64,000 nucleotides of DNA from a bacterium (GCA_024226515.1 JAAELQ010000256.1:1-64000); one strand, 5' to 3'; shown: positions 56,103-64,000, counted from the stretch's first letter. The notes: generated by a model from the letters alone, not told the origin. Made by a program: numbers and translations.

Positions 56103-58400
56103 TTGGGCGGTAATGCGGGAATGAAGGTCAAGGTCGCGGAGGCGCTGCAACCCGACGTGGGCAAGGGCGTCGTACGTCTGGGCAGCAGCCCGATGAGACA
56201 GCTGGGGCTGGACGAGGGCGGCATCGTCGAGATCCGCGGCAAGCGGGTCACCGCCGCGGTCGTGCTCGGGGGCTACGCCGAGGACGAGGGGCTGGACATC
56301 GTGAGGATGGACGGCCTCGTGCGCGGCAACGCGCAGGTCGGCATCGGCGAGACCACCGAGCTGGCGGCCGCAGACTGGGAAGAGGCGGAGTCGGTGCGGG
56401 TCGCCCCGGCCCGCGAGGGACTGCGCCTCGGCGGGACCGGAGAGGCTCTACGTTCGACGCTGCTGCACCGGCCGCTCGTTCAGGGCGATCTGATCTCGAC
56501 CAGCGTGTTCAAGGGTCCACCGAAGTCGCACGACCAGCGCCCGGACGAGCTGTTGCGCGGCCTGTTCGAGTCGCGCGCCTTTGGCCTGATGGAGATCCGG
56601 CTCGTCGTCCACGAAACGAAACCGGAAGGAGTCGTCCGTGTCACCGAGGCGACGCAGATCGAGCTGCTGCCCGAGTACTCGGAGTCCGACGGGCGCACCC
56701 CGCACGACGTGACCTACGACGACATCGGCGGGATGAAGTCCGTTCTGCAGAAGCTGCAGGAGATGGTCGAGCTGCCGTTGAAGCACCCGGAGCTGTTCGC
56801 CCGGCTGGGCATCGACCCACCGAGCGGCGTGTTGCTCCACGGCCCCCCCGGGACCGGCAAGACGCTGCTGGCCAAGGCGGTGGCCAACGAGTCCGACGCG
56901 CACTTCTCCGCGATCAACGGCCCGGAGATCATGGGCAAGTTCTACGGCGAGTCGGAGGAACGACTGCGCGGCGTATTCGCCGAGGCCGAGAAGAACGCGC
57001 CCGCGATCGTGTTCATCGACGAGATCGACTCGATCGCACCGAAACGTAGCGAAGTGACGGGCGAGACCGAGCGCCGCATCGTCGCTCAGCTGCTGACCCT
57101 GATGGACGGTCTGCGCGGCCGCCGCAGCGTGATGGTCATCGGCGCGACGAACCGCGTCGACGCGATCGACCCTGCCCTGCGACGTCCCGGACGCTTCGAC
57201 CGTGAGATCGACATCGGTATCCCGGACCGCAACGGCAGGCAGGAGATCCTGCAGATCCACACGCGCGGGATGCCGCTGGCCAAGGACGTCGAGATCGACC
57301 ACCTCGCCGACGTGACGCACGGGTTCACCGGATCCGACATCGCTGCGCTGGCGAAGGAGGCGGCGCTGGCAACGCTGCGCCGCGTCATGCCGACGTTCGA
57401 TTTCGACGCACCGACGATCCCGTCCGACGTGCTCGACCGGCTCGAGGTCCTGCGCCTCGATTTCGACCAGGCGCTGCGCGAGGTGCAACCCTCGGCGCTG
57501 CGCGAGATCGTCGTCGAGATCCCGACCATCCACTGGGACGACGTGGGCGGGCTGCACGACCTGAAGCGGACGCTGCACGAGATGATCGAGCTGCCGCTGT
57601 GCGAGCCCGAGGCGTTCGCGCGACTCGGCATTCGCGCGCCCAAGGGCGTGCTGCTCTACGGCCCGCCGGGCACCGGCAAGACGATGGTGGCCAGGGCGGT
57701 CGCCACCGAGGCGGGCGCCAACTTCCTCGCCACCAAGGGCAGCTCGTTGCTCTCGAAGTGGTACGGCGAGTCGGAGAAGAAGATCGCCGAGTTCTTCCAT
57801 CGCGCGCGGCAGGTCATGCCGACCGTTCTGTTCTTCGACGAACTGGACTCGCTGGCACCCGTGCGCGGCGGGTCGTCGGGCGAGCCGCAAGTGACCGAGC
57901 GCATCGTCAACCAACTGCTGACCGAGATGGACGGCATGGAAGAGCTGCAGGGGGTCGTCGTGCTGGGCGCGACGAACCGGCCGGACCGGGTCGATCCGGC
58001 CCTGCTGCGGCCCGGCCGCTTCGACGAATTGGTCCACGTGCGAATCCCGGACGAGGAAGGCCGCCTCGAGATCTTCCGCGCGCACACGGGCAAGATGGCG
58101 CTCGACTCCGACTTCGAGGTGGGCCGGCTGGCCTCGATCACCGAACGCTTCACCGGAGCGGATATCGCCGGTGTCTGCATGAAGGCGGGCCTGTTCGCGC
58201 TGCGCGACGACCCGGCGGCGACCTCGGTCACGATGGAGCACTTCTTCCGCGCGGTGAAGGAGGCTATCCCGTCGGTGACTCCGCAGATGGAGCGCGACTA
58301 CGAGCGCCTGGCGCGAACCGTCAAGCAGCAGGGCCCGCGCATCGGCTTCAACCTGGGCGACCCGGACGACGACGCGTACGACGAGGTCGAGGCAGACTGA
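56103..58400 (+). CDS. CDC48/VCP-type double AAA+ ATPase
   Basis: A 765-residue homologue of CDC48/p97/VAT. The N domain (about residues 7-180) has the double-psi barrel start KVKVAEALQPDVGKGVVRLG. D1 has HGPPGTGKT (near 245) and IVFIDEIDSIAPKR; D2 has YGPPGTGKT (near 519) and VLFFDELDSLAPVRGG; the second regions of homology GATNRVDAIDPALRRPGRFD and GATNRPDRVDPALLRPGRFD are intact. The acidic tail DDDAYDEVEAD is CDC48-like. TTG 56103 is chosen, with GGGGAGG 8 nt upstream; ATG 56121 is the alternative. CDC48 is patchy in bacteria and unfolds protein substrates. Confidence 0.93.
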   Translation: MGGNAGMKVKVAEALQPDVGKGVVRLGSSPMRQLGLDEGGIVEIRGKRVTAAVVLGGYAEDEGLDIVRMDGLVRGNAQVGIGETTELAAADWEEAESVRVAPAREGLRLGGTGEALRSTLLHRPLVQGDLISTSVFKGPPKSHDQRPDELLRGLFESRAFGLMEIRLVVHETKPEGVVRVTEATQIELLPEYSESDGRTPHDVTYDDIGGMKSVLQKLQEMVELPLKHPELFARLGIDPPSGVLLHGPPGTGKTLLAKAVANESDAHFSAINGPEIMGKFYGESEERLRGVFAEAEKNAPAIVFIDEIDSIAPKRSEVTGETERRIVAQLLTLMDGLRGRRSVMVIGATNRVDAIDPALRRPGRFDREIDIGIPDRNGRQEILQIHTRGMPLAKDVEIDHLADVTHGFTGSDIAALAKEAALATLRRVMPTFDFDAPTIPSDVLDRLEVLRLDFDQALREVQPSALREIVVEIPTIHWDDVGGLHDLKRTLHEMIELPLCEPEAFARLGIRAPKGVLLYGPPGTGKTMVARAVATEAGANFLATKGSSLLSKWYGESEKKIAEFFHRARQVMPTVLFFDELDSLAPVRGGSSGEPQVTERIVNQLLTEMDGMEELQGVVVLGATNRPDRVDPALLRPGRFDELVHVRIPDEEGRLEIFRAHTGKMALDSDFEVGRLASITERFTGADIAGVCMKAGLFALRDDPAATSVTMEHFFRAVKEAIPSVTPQMERDYERLARTVKQQGPRIGFNLGDPDDDAYDEVEAD

Positions 58401-58402
58401 CC

Positions 58403-59110
58403 GTGGACATCCTGGTCGGCACTTCCGGGTACTCCTACAAGGAATGGAAGGGGCCGTTCTACCCCGCCGATCTCGCCGCGGCGGACATGCTGGCGTTCTA
58501 CGCGACGCGGCTACGCACGGTCGAGATCAACAACACGTTCTATCGCATGCCGACGACGAAGCTCCTTTCGGGCTGGGCCGAGAAGGTCCCCGAGGGCTTC
58601 TCGTTCGTGCTCAAGGCGTCGCGCCGCATCACGCACTCCAAGCGACTGAAGGAGTGCGGCGACGAGCTGGACTACCTGCTGCAGACCGCGGGCACGCTCG
58701 GCGTCAGACTGGGGCCGCTGCTGTTCCAGCTTCCGCCCAACATGAAGAAGGACATCGAGCGGCTGCGCGCCTTCGCCGCGCTGGTCCCGCGGGAACGCGC
58801 GGTGGCGATGGAGTTTCGCAACCCCTCGTGGTTCGACGACGAGGTCTACGACACGCTGCGCGAGCACGGGCTGGCGCTGGTCACCTCGGACACCGACAAG
58901 CAGGATAACGACGCGCCCGTGATCGGCACGGCGCGCTTCGGCTACCTGCGCCTACGGCGCGCCGTATATTCCCCCGCCGAGCTCGCGACGTGGGCCGAGC
59001 GCGTGCGCGCGCAGAACTGGGAGCGGGCCTTCGTGTTCTTCAAGCACGAGGACGAGGGTGCGGGCCCGCGCATGGCCGAAGCCTTCGAACGTGCCGTGAG
59101 CGCGTTGTAG
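58403..59110 (+). CDS. DUF72 domain protein (YecE-like)
   Basis: A 235-residue TIM-barrel-like protein. DUF72 motifs are clear: VGTSGYSYKEWKGPFYP at the N-terminus, FYATRLRTVEINNTFYRMPT, FVLKASRRITHSKRL, and AMEFRNPSWFDDEVYDTLRE. No reaction has been established for the family. GTG 58403 begins 2 bp after the CDC48 stop, so the two are an operon. The 47-bp inverted-repeat region begins 14 bp after its stop. Confidence 0.93.
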   Translation: MDILVGTSGYSYKEWKGPFYPADLAAADMLAFYATRLRTVEINNTFYRMPTTKLLSGWAEKVPEGFSFVLKASRRITHSKRLKECGDELDYLLQTAGTLGVRLGPLLFQLPPNMKKDIERLRAFAALVPRERAVAMEFRNPSWFDDEVYDTLREHGLALVTSDTDKQDNDAPVIGTARFGYLRLRRAVYSPAELATWAERVRAQNWERAFVFFKHEDEGAGPRMAEAFERAVSAL

Positions 59111-59124
59111 GCGGACGTACTTTG

Positions 59125-59270
59125 CGTGGTGCGCTCGTTGCCGGGCTTGCGCCGTTGTTTCTCGGTTCACCGGGAGAGCCCCCGGGGGCTACTGCCCCCG
59201 GACCCCCGCTACCGCACTCCACGACGGCCGCAGACGGCCATCGTTCCGTTTGGTCCTTTTCTCTCGGAGG
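59125..59270 (+). repeat. Left arm of a long imperfect inverted repeat
   Basis: This arm matches the reverse complement of about 59378-59522. The core 59172-59218 is a perfect 47-bp match to 59426-59472. Within the arm lies the palindrome AGCCCCCGGGGGCT followed by GGGGGC-TACT-GCCCCC, able to form hairpins. It directly follows the DUF72 gene. Confidence 0.85.
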
Positions 59271-59377
59271 GCGATACGCGGGCGGGTGAAACTGGTCGCC
59301 GCTTCAGCGGATTCGATGTCGTTGGATCGAGGGCCATCGTCGAGACGAGGCAAGTCGCAACGATCGCACCTCGTTCC
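59271..59377. other. Spacer between inverted-repeat arms, no gene recognised
   Basis: About 105 bp without a credible coding frame. With the two arms it makes up the 419-bp gap between the convergent DUF72 and GNAT genes. Confidence 0.5.
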
Positions 59378-59522
59378 GAGAGAACCAGGACCAAACGGAG
59401 TGATGGCGGTCTGCCGCCGTCACGCAGTGCGGTAGCGGGGGTCCGGGGGCAGTAGCCCCCGGGGGCTCTCCCAATGAGCCGCGAAACCATGACGCAAGCC
59501 GGGCAACAGGCTGCGCACCACG
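59378..59522 (-). repeat. Right arm of the long inverted repeat
   Basis: Reverse complement of the left arm, with the perfect 47-bp core at 59426-59472. The arm ends GCGCACCACG at 59522, mirroring CGTGGTGCGC at 59125, and abuts the 3' end of the GNAT gene as the left arm abuts DUF72. Confidence 0.85.
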
Positions 59523-59529
59523 TTGAAAT

Positions 59530-59952
59530 CTACTTGTGGTGCACGGCGCGGCGCAGCGTCTGATCGTCGTGCCCCGCTTCGAATCCGCGCTGCTTCAGCC
59601 AGGCGGAGACCCCCGCGGGGTCGGGATGCGTCGGCCGCACGATGTTGAACATGTAGTTCAGCCCGCGTGCGGAGGCCTCTTCTTCGAGGCGGTCGAGGAT
59701 GAACGTGCCCACCCCCTGCTTGCGCCCGTCCGAGTCGACCGCGAGCAGGACCTCGGCATCGCCGAACACCGAGTCGAGCCAGCCGTAGCCCAGCACGTGG
59801 CCGTCCCGTTCGACGCGCCACCACTCGCAGGGCACCATCTCGCCTACGGAGTACTTGCTCAGATCGAAGATCCCCTCGGCGGCGCCACCGACGATCGATT
59901 GCTTGGTCTCGTCCCACGTCGGCGCTTGCTCGTGAATCCACTGCAGGCTCAT
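59530..59952 (-). CDS. GNAT family N-acetyltransferase
   Basis: A 140-residue acetyltransferase. The acetyl-CoA binding loop reads RKQGVGTFILDRL (near residue 80), preceded by the strand AEVLLAVDSDG, and followed by the final NIVRPTHPDPAGVSAWLKQRG. The substrate is not predictable. ATG 59952 (MSLQWIHEQAP) is chosen for family length. It lies 13 bp after the membrane protein gene on the same strand and may be co-transcribed with it. Confidence 0.85.
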   Translation of the reverse strand: MSLQWIHEQAPTWDETKQSIVGGAAEGIFDLSKYSVGEMVPCEWWRVERDGHVLGYGWLDSVFGDAEVLLAVDSDGRKQGVGTFILDRLEEEASARGLNYMFNIVRPTHPDPAGVSAWLKQRGFEAGHDDQTLRRAVHHK

Positions 59953-59965
59953 CGCCCCGGCCCCT

Positions 59966-61600
59966 TCAACGTGGCCGCGCGGAATGGCGCGACGCGACGA
60001 CAGCACTGTACTCCAATTCCGCGACCGTGGGAACGTCACGCACGCGCCGCGGCGGAGCGGGTCGGTCTACAACGAATCTCGACCGTGACAACGTTCCCGT
60101 CAGCTCGCGCCGGTTCTGCCGCCACCACCAGGCGCCGCTCTCGCGGCGCTCGGCGGGCGTTGAGAAGCGATAGTCGTACACGACCAGCCGTAGGTACTCG
60201 GGTCGTGCCCCGCCGAAGGGGTCCGCGTCGAGCAGGCTCAGCACATCCGGCGAGGCCTCGAACAGTTCGCGGATCAGTCCCTGGAGCCAGTGGGATGCTC
60301 GCTGTGGATTCAGCGCGGCGAACCACATCTGCCAGTCGAGCCGCGGCATGTGCGGGGAGACGCGCGCCGGCCTGCGCTCGACGGCGCCGGGCTTCCAACG
60401 AAAGTCGTACTCCGCCCATTCGCGCCCGTCGAGCGAGCCCTCGACGACGATCTCGGGACGTGACGTCGTCATCGCGCGAAACAGGCCGTACCCGTTGATC
60501 GAGCGAAACGGATCCGTCCAGGTCAAGACGCGCGGCCGCGCCCGGTCGACGACCCACGCGCCGCCGCGGAACACGCCTCCGACCCAGCCGTCGAACCCCT
60601 GCCGCGGCGCGCTGCGCACCATCTCCTCGACGAAGGTCAGCGCGCTCACGAGCACGAGCGCGATTGCGCCGATGGCCCGCAAGCGGCGCAGCGTCCGGCG
60701 CGCCGCGGAGGCGCCGGGAGGCGCGAGCGCCGGCTCGCGATTGAAGAAACGGGTCAGCGCGCGATCGTCCAGCAGCGCCAGGCACAGCACGGCGGTCAGC
60801 AGGTTGAAGAAGCCGAAGTTGCCGCTGGCGGCAATCAGCACCTGCAACAGAATCAGCAGCAGGCACGCGACGGCGCGTGCGCGACGACCGCAGAAGATCA
60901 GGAACGGCACGCCGATCTCGATCGCGAACATGACGCACACCGAGAACTTCTGCATCCAGCCCGGCAGATGATGTGCATACCACGCCGTCCACACCGGGAT
61001 CGGCTGCGTGAAGTAGTGATGGTCCAGCGCCGTCAGCCGCCACCAGGTCTCGTCCATGCTGACCAGCTTCACCGCCCCGGAGAGCAGCATCAGCTTGAAC
61101 ACGAGCAGGCGCAGCAGCCACAGGCCGCTCCGCGGGACGGGCGACTCGCTCGCGGGGGCGCGCGGCCGGATTCCCGCCGGCGCGAAGAAGCAGGAGAGCA
61201 ACGCCGTCTCCAGCAACAGCGCGTCCCACTGAAACCCGAGAAACACCTGACCGGCCTGGCACAGGGACAGGTAGATCGCCCACAGCAGCACGAGACACGG
61301 GAGCTGCGCGACGCCCGCCACGAGCAACAGCGAGAGTAGCGTCCCGGCAGCGCACAGTCCGTGCAGCGCCGCATCCGAGTCCGCGAGCCACAGCAGGGTG
61401 GGGACGCGGCGAACCGCGTCGGACCCCAGCGCATCCCGGGCACGGTCGAAGAAGTCGGCCGCGGGCAGTATGCCGCTCTCGCCGACGAGCGGGATGATCT
61501 GCACCCACAGCGACAGCAGAGCGACCAGGAAGACACCGCCGAGGCAGCGCAGGAACAGCCAGCGCACCAGCCGGCAGTCCCGCGGTACGCCGCGGCTCAT
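59966..61600 (-). CDS. Lipase maturation factor family membrane protein
   Basis: A 544-residue membrane protein of the LMF1-like family. About seven helices fill residues 12-345. Conserved features include FLGFQWDALLLETALLSCFF, KLMLLSGAVKLVSMDETWWR with YFTQPIPVWTAWYAHHLPGW, and the C-terminal soluble domain with WAEYDFRWKPG and PRLDWQMWFAALNP. In animals LMF1 aids lipase folding; bacterial homologues are uncharacterised. It overlaps the upstream amidohydrolase-like gene by 4 nt. Confidence 0.9.
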   Translation of the reverse strand: MSRGVPRDCRLVRWLFLRCLGGVFLVALLSLWVQIIPLVGESGILPAADFFDRARDALGSDAVRRVPTLLWLADSDAALHGLCAAGTLLSLLLVAGVAQLPCLVLLWAIYLSLCQAGQVFLGFQWDALLLETALLSCFFAPAGIRPRAPASESPVPRSGLWLLRLLVFKLMLLSGAVKLVSMDETWWRLTALDHHYFTQPIPVWTAWYAHHLPGWMQKFSVCVMFAIEIGVPFLIFCGRRARAVACLLLILLQVLIAASGNFGFFNLLTAVLCLALLDDRALTRFFNREPALAPPGASAARRTLRRLRAIGAIALVLVSALTFVEEMVRSAPRQGFDGWVGGVFRGGAWVVDRARPRVLTWTDPFRSINGYGLFRAMTTSRPEIVVEGSLDGREWAEYDFRWKPGAVERRPARVSPHMPRLDWQMWFAALNPQRASHWLQGLIRELFEASPDVLSLLDADPFGGARPEYLRLVVYDYRFSTPAERRESGAWWWRQNRRELTGTLSRSRFVVDRPAPPRRVRDVPTVAELEYSAVVASRHSARPR

Positions 61601-62547
61601 CGCGACAGCAGCGCCGCCGCCGCCGGCTCCGCCATGCGCGCGGCCTTCTCGGCAGCGATCCGCATCTCGACGAACGGAATGAACGGATCGGCCAGCAGCG
61701 CGCGGTTGATCTCCATGCATACGACACGCTCCGGGTACTCGATCGAGTGCCGGTATCCCATCGTCGCCGGATGCAGGCGGTACGTCGCGTTGCGCGTCAC
61801 GTCGATACCGATCTTCGCGTAGCTACGTTCGAGCGCCGCGACGAGCTCCGGCGACGCGAGCGACGCACCGTCGCCCGACTCGGAGATGACGTCGACGTCG
61901 GGACGCCGGGCCCAGGTCTCGTACAACTCGGGTTCGTAGGCTCGACGCAGGGCAGAGACGATGTCGTGGTCGATGACGTGGATCTCGACCGACCGCGGCG
62001 CGTAGGTGTGCAGGATCAACGCTCGTCCGCCGTCGCCGCAGATCCACTCGTAGGCTCGGCGGGCACACTCCTGGTAGCGGCGGTAGAGCCCCGACAGGAT
62101 CTCGACGTCGGCCTCGGCGGTAACGTACTCCGGAAACGCGGGCGTGAACTGCTGTTCGCGGAACTCGTCGGTCGACACTTCCATCGCACGATTGCAATCG
62201 ACGAACGTGCGCGGGATGAGGCAACGCAGGATCGCCACCGAGGACAGACGCGAACGCGCTCCGCGCGGGGCGTCCTCGAGAAACCGACGCTCCGGAGGGT
62301 CTTCGCCGACCAGTCTCCGCGCGATCTCACGGGCGCACTCCGGGGCGCCGACATCGGTGTTGACGAAGTAGAACTGCTCGAGGCCCGCGGGGAACTCCGA
62401 CACCAACCGCGCACGGAGATCCGAGAAATGCTCTGCGCTGGAGGCGCCGTGCGGGATCTCGATCAACAGGTCCGGGCGGGACGCCGCGCCTGGACCGACG
62501 AGCTCCACCTCGCACACGCCCGGAATCGATTCGATCGCCGCGTTCAT
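61597..62547 (-). CDS. N-formylglutamate amidohydrolase-like protein
   Basis: A 316-residue probable metal hydrolase. Motifs resembling the FGase/HutG family are seen: LLIEIPHGAS, TFVDCNRAM, ALILHTYAPRS and VVCMEINRALL, in the expected order for the Zn-dependent fold. The match is weaker than for a true HutG and the substrate is open. ATG 62547 has TATTCT 7 nt upstream. The gene is coupled (TGA/ATG overlap) to the LMF-like gene. No histidine-degradation genes are nearby. Confidence 0.6.
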   Translation of the reverse strand: MNAAIESIPGVCEVELVGPGAASRPDLLIEIPHGASSAEHFSDLRARLVSEFPAGLEQFYFVNTDVGAPECAREIARRLVGEDPPERRFLEDAPRGARSRLSSVAILRCLIPRTFVDCNRAMEVSTDEFREQQFTPAFPEYVTAEADVEILSGLYRRYQECARRAYEWICGDGGRALILHTYAPRSVEIHVIDHDIVSALRRAYEPELYETWARRPDVDVISESGDGASLASPELVAALERSYAKIGIDVTRNATYRLHPATMGYRHSIEYPERVVCMEINRALLADPFIPFVEMRIAAEKAARMAEPAAAALLSR

Positions 62548-62554
62548 GGCGCGC

Positions 62555-62560
62555 AGAATA
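62555..62560 (-). promoter_or_regulatory. Extended -10 TGC-TATTCT 7 nt before the amidohydrolase-like gene (leaderless candidate)
   Basis: On the minus strand TATTCT (62560-62555), preceded by TG, is followed by GCGCGCC and ATG 62547. Confidence 0.5.
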
Positions 62561-62575
62561 GCACCCGGCCGGGTT

Positions 62576-63205
62576 CTATCCGGGCACGGATCCGGTCAAT
62601 CGCTCGACGACGTCGCGGTCGACCGCGACCAGTGCCCAGATCACCAGCGGCACCACGTAGGTCGTCGCCGGAACCTTCGCCAGCACGTTGGCCGCCAGAT
62701 CGAGCAGCCCGTGCCACGGGTTGATCAGGTAGAACAGGCAGTGGTTCTCCACTCCGTTAAACGCGTCGAGCAGAAACAGCGTGAAGCGCAGCGCGACGAA
62801 GACGTGCACCCACAGCAGGCCGAACAGGCAAGCCCGCGCACGACGGCGCCAGCCGAGCGGCGTGGCCAGCACCAGCGCCAGCAGCGTCACCGCCGGCATG
62901 TAGGCCAGGTGGCGGCTGCTCAGGCGCTTTCGGCCGAGGCCGTCCGGGATGCCGCGATCGAGGTTCACCAGGCCGACGCGCACGTCGTGGCCCATGCGCC
63001 CGGACGTGTCCGCGACCAGCGCGACGCCGGCGGACGAGCCGAGCAGGCCCGAGCGGCCGCCCAGCACGCGCAGCGCGAGGTCTCCACCCGACGCGAACAT
63101 CCGCGCGTACACGCGCTCGACCGGAGGCCACGGCGCCATCAGCAACGCCGACGTTCCGATCAGGGTGACCAGAAACACGACGAGCGCTCTAGGCGGCGGC
63201 GGCAT
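62576..63205 (-). CDS. Membrane protein associated with exosortase H
   Basis: A 209-residue protein with an N-terminal helix (ALVVFLVTLIGTSALLMAPW) and three further helices (MPAVTLLALVLATPLGW, ACLFGLLWVHVFVALRFTLF, TTYVVPLVIWALVAV). The region between is polar and predicted outside. It overlaps the exosortase gene by 17 nt. Exosortases of the H type are often followed by such a membrane partner; assignment as that partner is by context, and its role is unknown. Confidence 0.65.
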   Translation of the reverse strand: MPPPPRALVVFLVTLIGTSALLMAPWPPVERVYARMFASGGDLALRVLGGRSGLLGSSAGVALVADTSGRMGHDVRVGLVNLDRGIPDGLGRKRLSSRHLAYMPAVTLLALVLATPLGWRRRARACLFGLLWVHVFVALRFTLFLLDAFNGVENHCLFYLINPWHGLLDLAANVLAKVPATTYVVPLVIWALVAVDRDVVERLTGSVPG

Positions 63206-63737
63206 TCGCTCCGTCCCGCGCCCGCACCGCCCGCAACGCCCAGAACAGCCACAGCGCGAGCGCCAAGAAAATGAACGCAGGCTGCCAGACGTCGACGTGC
63301 ATCGTGTGGAACCAGGACGGGATGTGCACGCGCGTGTAGTACAAGCTGACGATGCGCACGAGGTTGATCGACAGCAGCAGCGCCGCCCCGATGGGCAGCG
63401 CGGGCCAGCGCCGGCTCCAGGGCACGGGAGAGGCGAGCACCGCGGCGAGGAAGATCGCCGTGGGCAGGATCGCGTCGCAACCGTGTCGGATCTCCAGCGT
63501 CGCCTCGGGCGATTGCAGCAGCGTGCCCGACGCGCGCGCCTCCTCGCCGAACAACGACAGCAGCCCGGCCGCCGCGGAGGCGTTGGCCGCCAGGTAGCTC
63601 TCGAACACCGCGGTCTTGACCAGTACGCCGTAAAAGAACGCCGAAAACGGTACGATCAGGACGAGGAAGCCGACGACGAAGCGCAACACGGGCCTGCGAG
63701 AGGCGGCGGCGCTGGCGGCTGGGGTCTTGTTCTTCAT
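63189..63737 (-). CDS. xrtH: Exosortase H-like transpeptidase
   Basis: A 182-residue integral membrane cysteine protease of the exosortase/archaeosortase superfamily. The catalytic triad is visible: Cys87 in EIRHGCDAILPT, Arg128 in INLVRIVSLYY and His144 (or His147) in WFHTMHVDVWQ. Its short length and these contexts match XrtH. Exosortases recognise a C-terminal sorting signal on exported proteins and trim or attach it. No protein in this window has a recognisable IPTLxxWG-type tail, so targets must lie elsewhere. ATG 63737 is used; a GTG at 63749 is possible. Confidence 0.82.
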   Translation of the reverse strand: MKNKTPAASAAASRRPVLRFVVGFLVLIVPFSAFFYGVLVKTAVFESYLAANASAAAGLLSLFGEEARASGTLLQSPEATLEIRHGCDAILPTAIFLAAVLASPVPWSRRWPALPIGAALLLSINLVRIVSLYYTRVHIPSWFHTMHVDVWQPAFIFLALALWLFWALRAVRARDGANAAAA

Positions 63738-63790
63738 GGCACCGTCCACAGAGTATCAAGGTAGGGCAGAAATCGTCGGCGTGCCGCGAC

Positions 63791-63796
63791 TACAAT
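63791..63796 (+). promoter_or_regulatory. -10 TACAAT 6 nt before hrpB (leaderless candidate)
   Basis: TACAAT is followed by CTCGAC and GTG 63803, with no Shine-Dalgarno sequence. Confidence 0.5.
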
Positions 63797-63802
63797 CTCG
63801 AC

Positions 63803-64000
63803 GTGGAGACGCTGCCCATCGACGGCCACGTGCCGCAAATCGTCGACGCTGTGCGTCGGCAGCGGTCGCTGGTGGTCGTCGCCCCTCCCGGGGCCGGCAA
63901 GACGACGCGCGTGCCCCCGGCGTTGGCCGAGGACGGCGCGGTCATCGTCTTGCAGCCGCGGAGGATCGCCGCCCGGGCCCTCGCGCGCAGGATCGCCGAC
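63803..64000 (+). CDS. hrpB: ATP-dependent helicase HrpB, N-terminal fragment cut by window edge
   Basis: Only the first 66 codons are visible. They read LPIDGHVPQIVDAVRRQRS, then the Walker A region VVVAPPGAGKTTRVPPALAE and VLQPRRIAARALARRIAD, which is diagnostic of HrpB, a DEAH-type RNA helicase of superfamily 2. The start is GTG 63803, 6 nt after a TACAAT. The gene continues past the right edge, so its integrity cannot be judged. Confidence 0.9.
   Translation, partial: METLPIDGHVPQIVDAVRRQRSLVVVAPPGAGKTTRVPPALAEDGAVIVLQPRRIAARALARRIAD

Noticed and set aside
59125..59522. Insertion sequence or short mobile element with encoded transposase
   Set aside because: The arms are inverted and similar, but the 105-bp spacer cannot encode a transposase and no target-site duplication is evident.

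Overview
The window is 64 kb of dense, visibly GC-rich chromosomal DNA from a Gram-negative-type bacterium. I count 52 protein genes (one cut by the right edge), no rRNA or tRNA, no CRISPR array, and no transposase, integrase or phage gene. Several traits point to a free-living soil or sediment lineage in the Acidobacteriota / Planctomycetota / Myxococcota sphere: lipoproteins and lipobox proteins, a complete ClpS-ClpA-Aat N-degron set, an exosortase, a bacterial CDC48, CHAT-TPR, UnbV/FG-GAP and PQQ-propeller proteins, and thrombospondin type 3 and DG.xCNG.E.C cysteine repeats. A Thermoanaerobaculia-like acidobacterium fits best, but no marker here proves it.

Layout. 0-4.1 kb: an alanine/serine-rich secreted protein, a DUF819 membrane protein and a small BamE-like exported protein. 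4.1-11.1 kb: the large helicase Lhr and an ABC-2 type exporter pair. 11.2-12.8 kb: two convergent PDZ proteins sharing a hairpin terminator. 12.8-16.2 kb: clpS-clpA-aat. 16.2-19.7 kb: an accessory pocket with a nucleotidyltransferase/small-protein pair, a RES/Xre toxin-antitoxin pair, a fatty acid hydroxylase and a Uma2 nuclease-fold protein. 19.9-26 kb: an efflux operon of three HlyD-type adaptors and a MacB-like permease with no ATPase, followed by a membrane-anchored beta-rich protein. 26-32.3 kb: a CRTAC/UnbV lipoprotein and a PQQ-propeller/esterase fusion coupled to a class V aminotransferase. 32.4-37.8 kb: an ECF sigma / anti-sigma / propeller / CHAT-TPR lipoprotein operon. 38-44.3 kb: MsrA, a PPM phosphatase, a PGPGW-like membrane protein, a second class V aminotransferase, a PQQ propeller and a rhomboid protease. 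44.4-48.3 kb: a giant secreted M43-like metalloprotease fused to a di-heme module. 48.4-55.4 kb: the MoxR-DUF58-DUF4350-DUF4129-RDD-SpoIIM cluster in two converging arms. 55.5-59.1 kb: a coiled-coil protein, CDC48 and DUF72. 59.1-59.5 kb: a long inverted repeat. 59.5-64 kb: a GNAT, a lipase maturation factor-like protein, an N-formylglutamate amidohydrolase-like protein, exosortase H with its partner, and the start of hrpB.

The strongest candidates for new biology are four. (1) The sigma operon ends in a caspase-like CHAT lipoprotein, which suggests an envelope-located protease acting in a sigma / anti-sigma circuit. (2) The metalloprotease/di-heme fusion. (3) A -10-like TAnnnT element sits 6-9 nt in front of the start codon of at least nine genes, suggesting common leaderless transcription. 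(4) A 47-bp perfect inverted repeat lies inside two roughly 145-bp arms between convergent genes.
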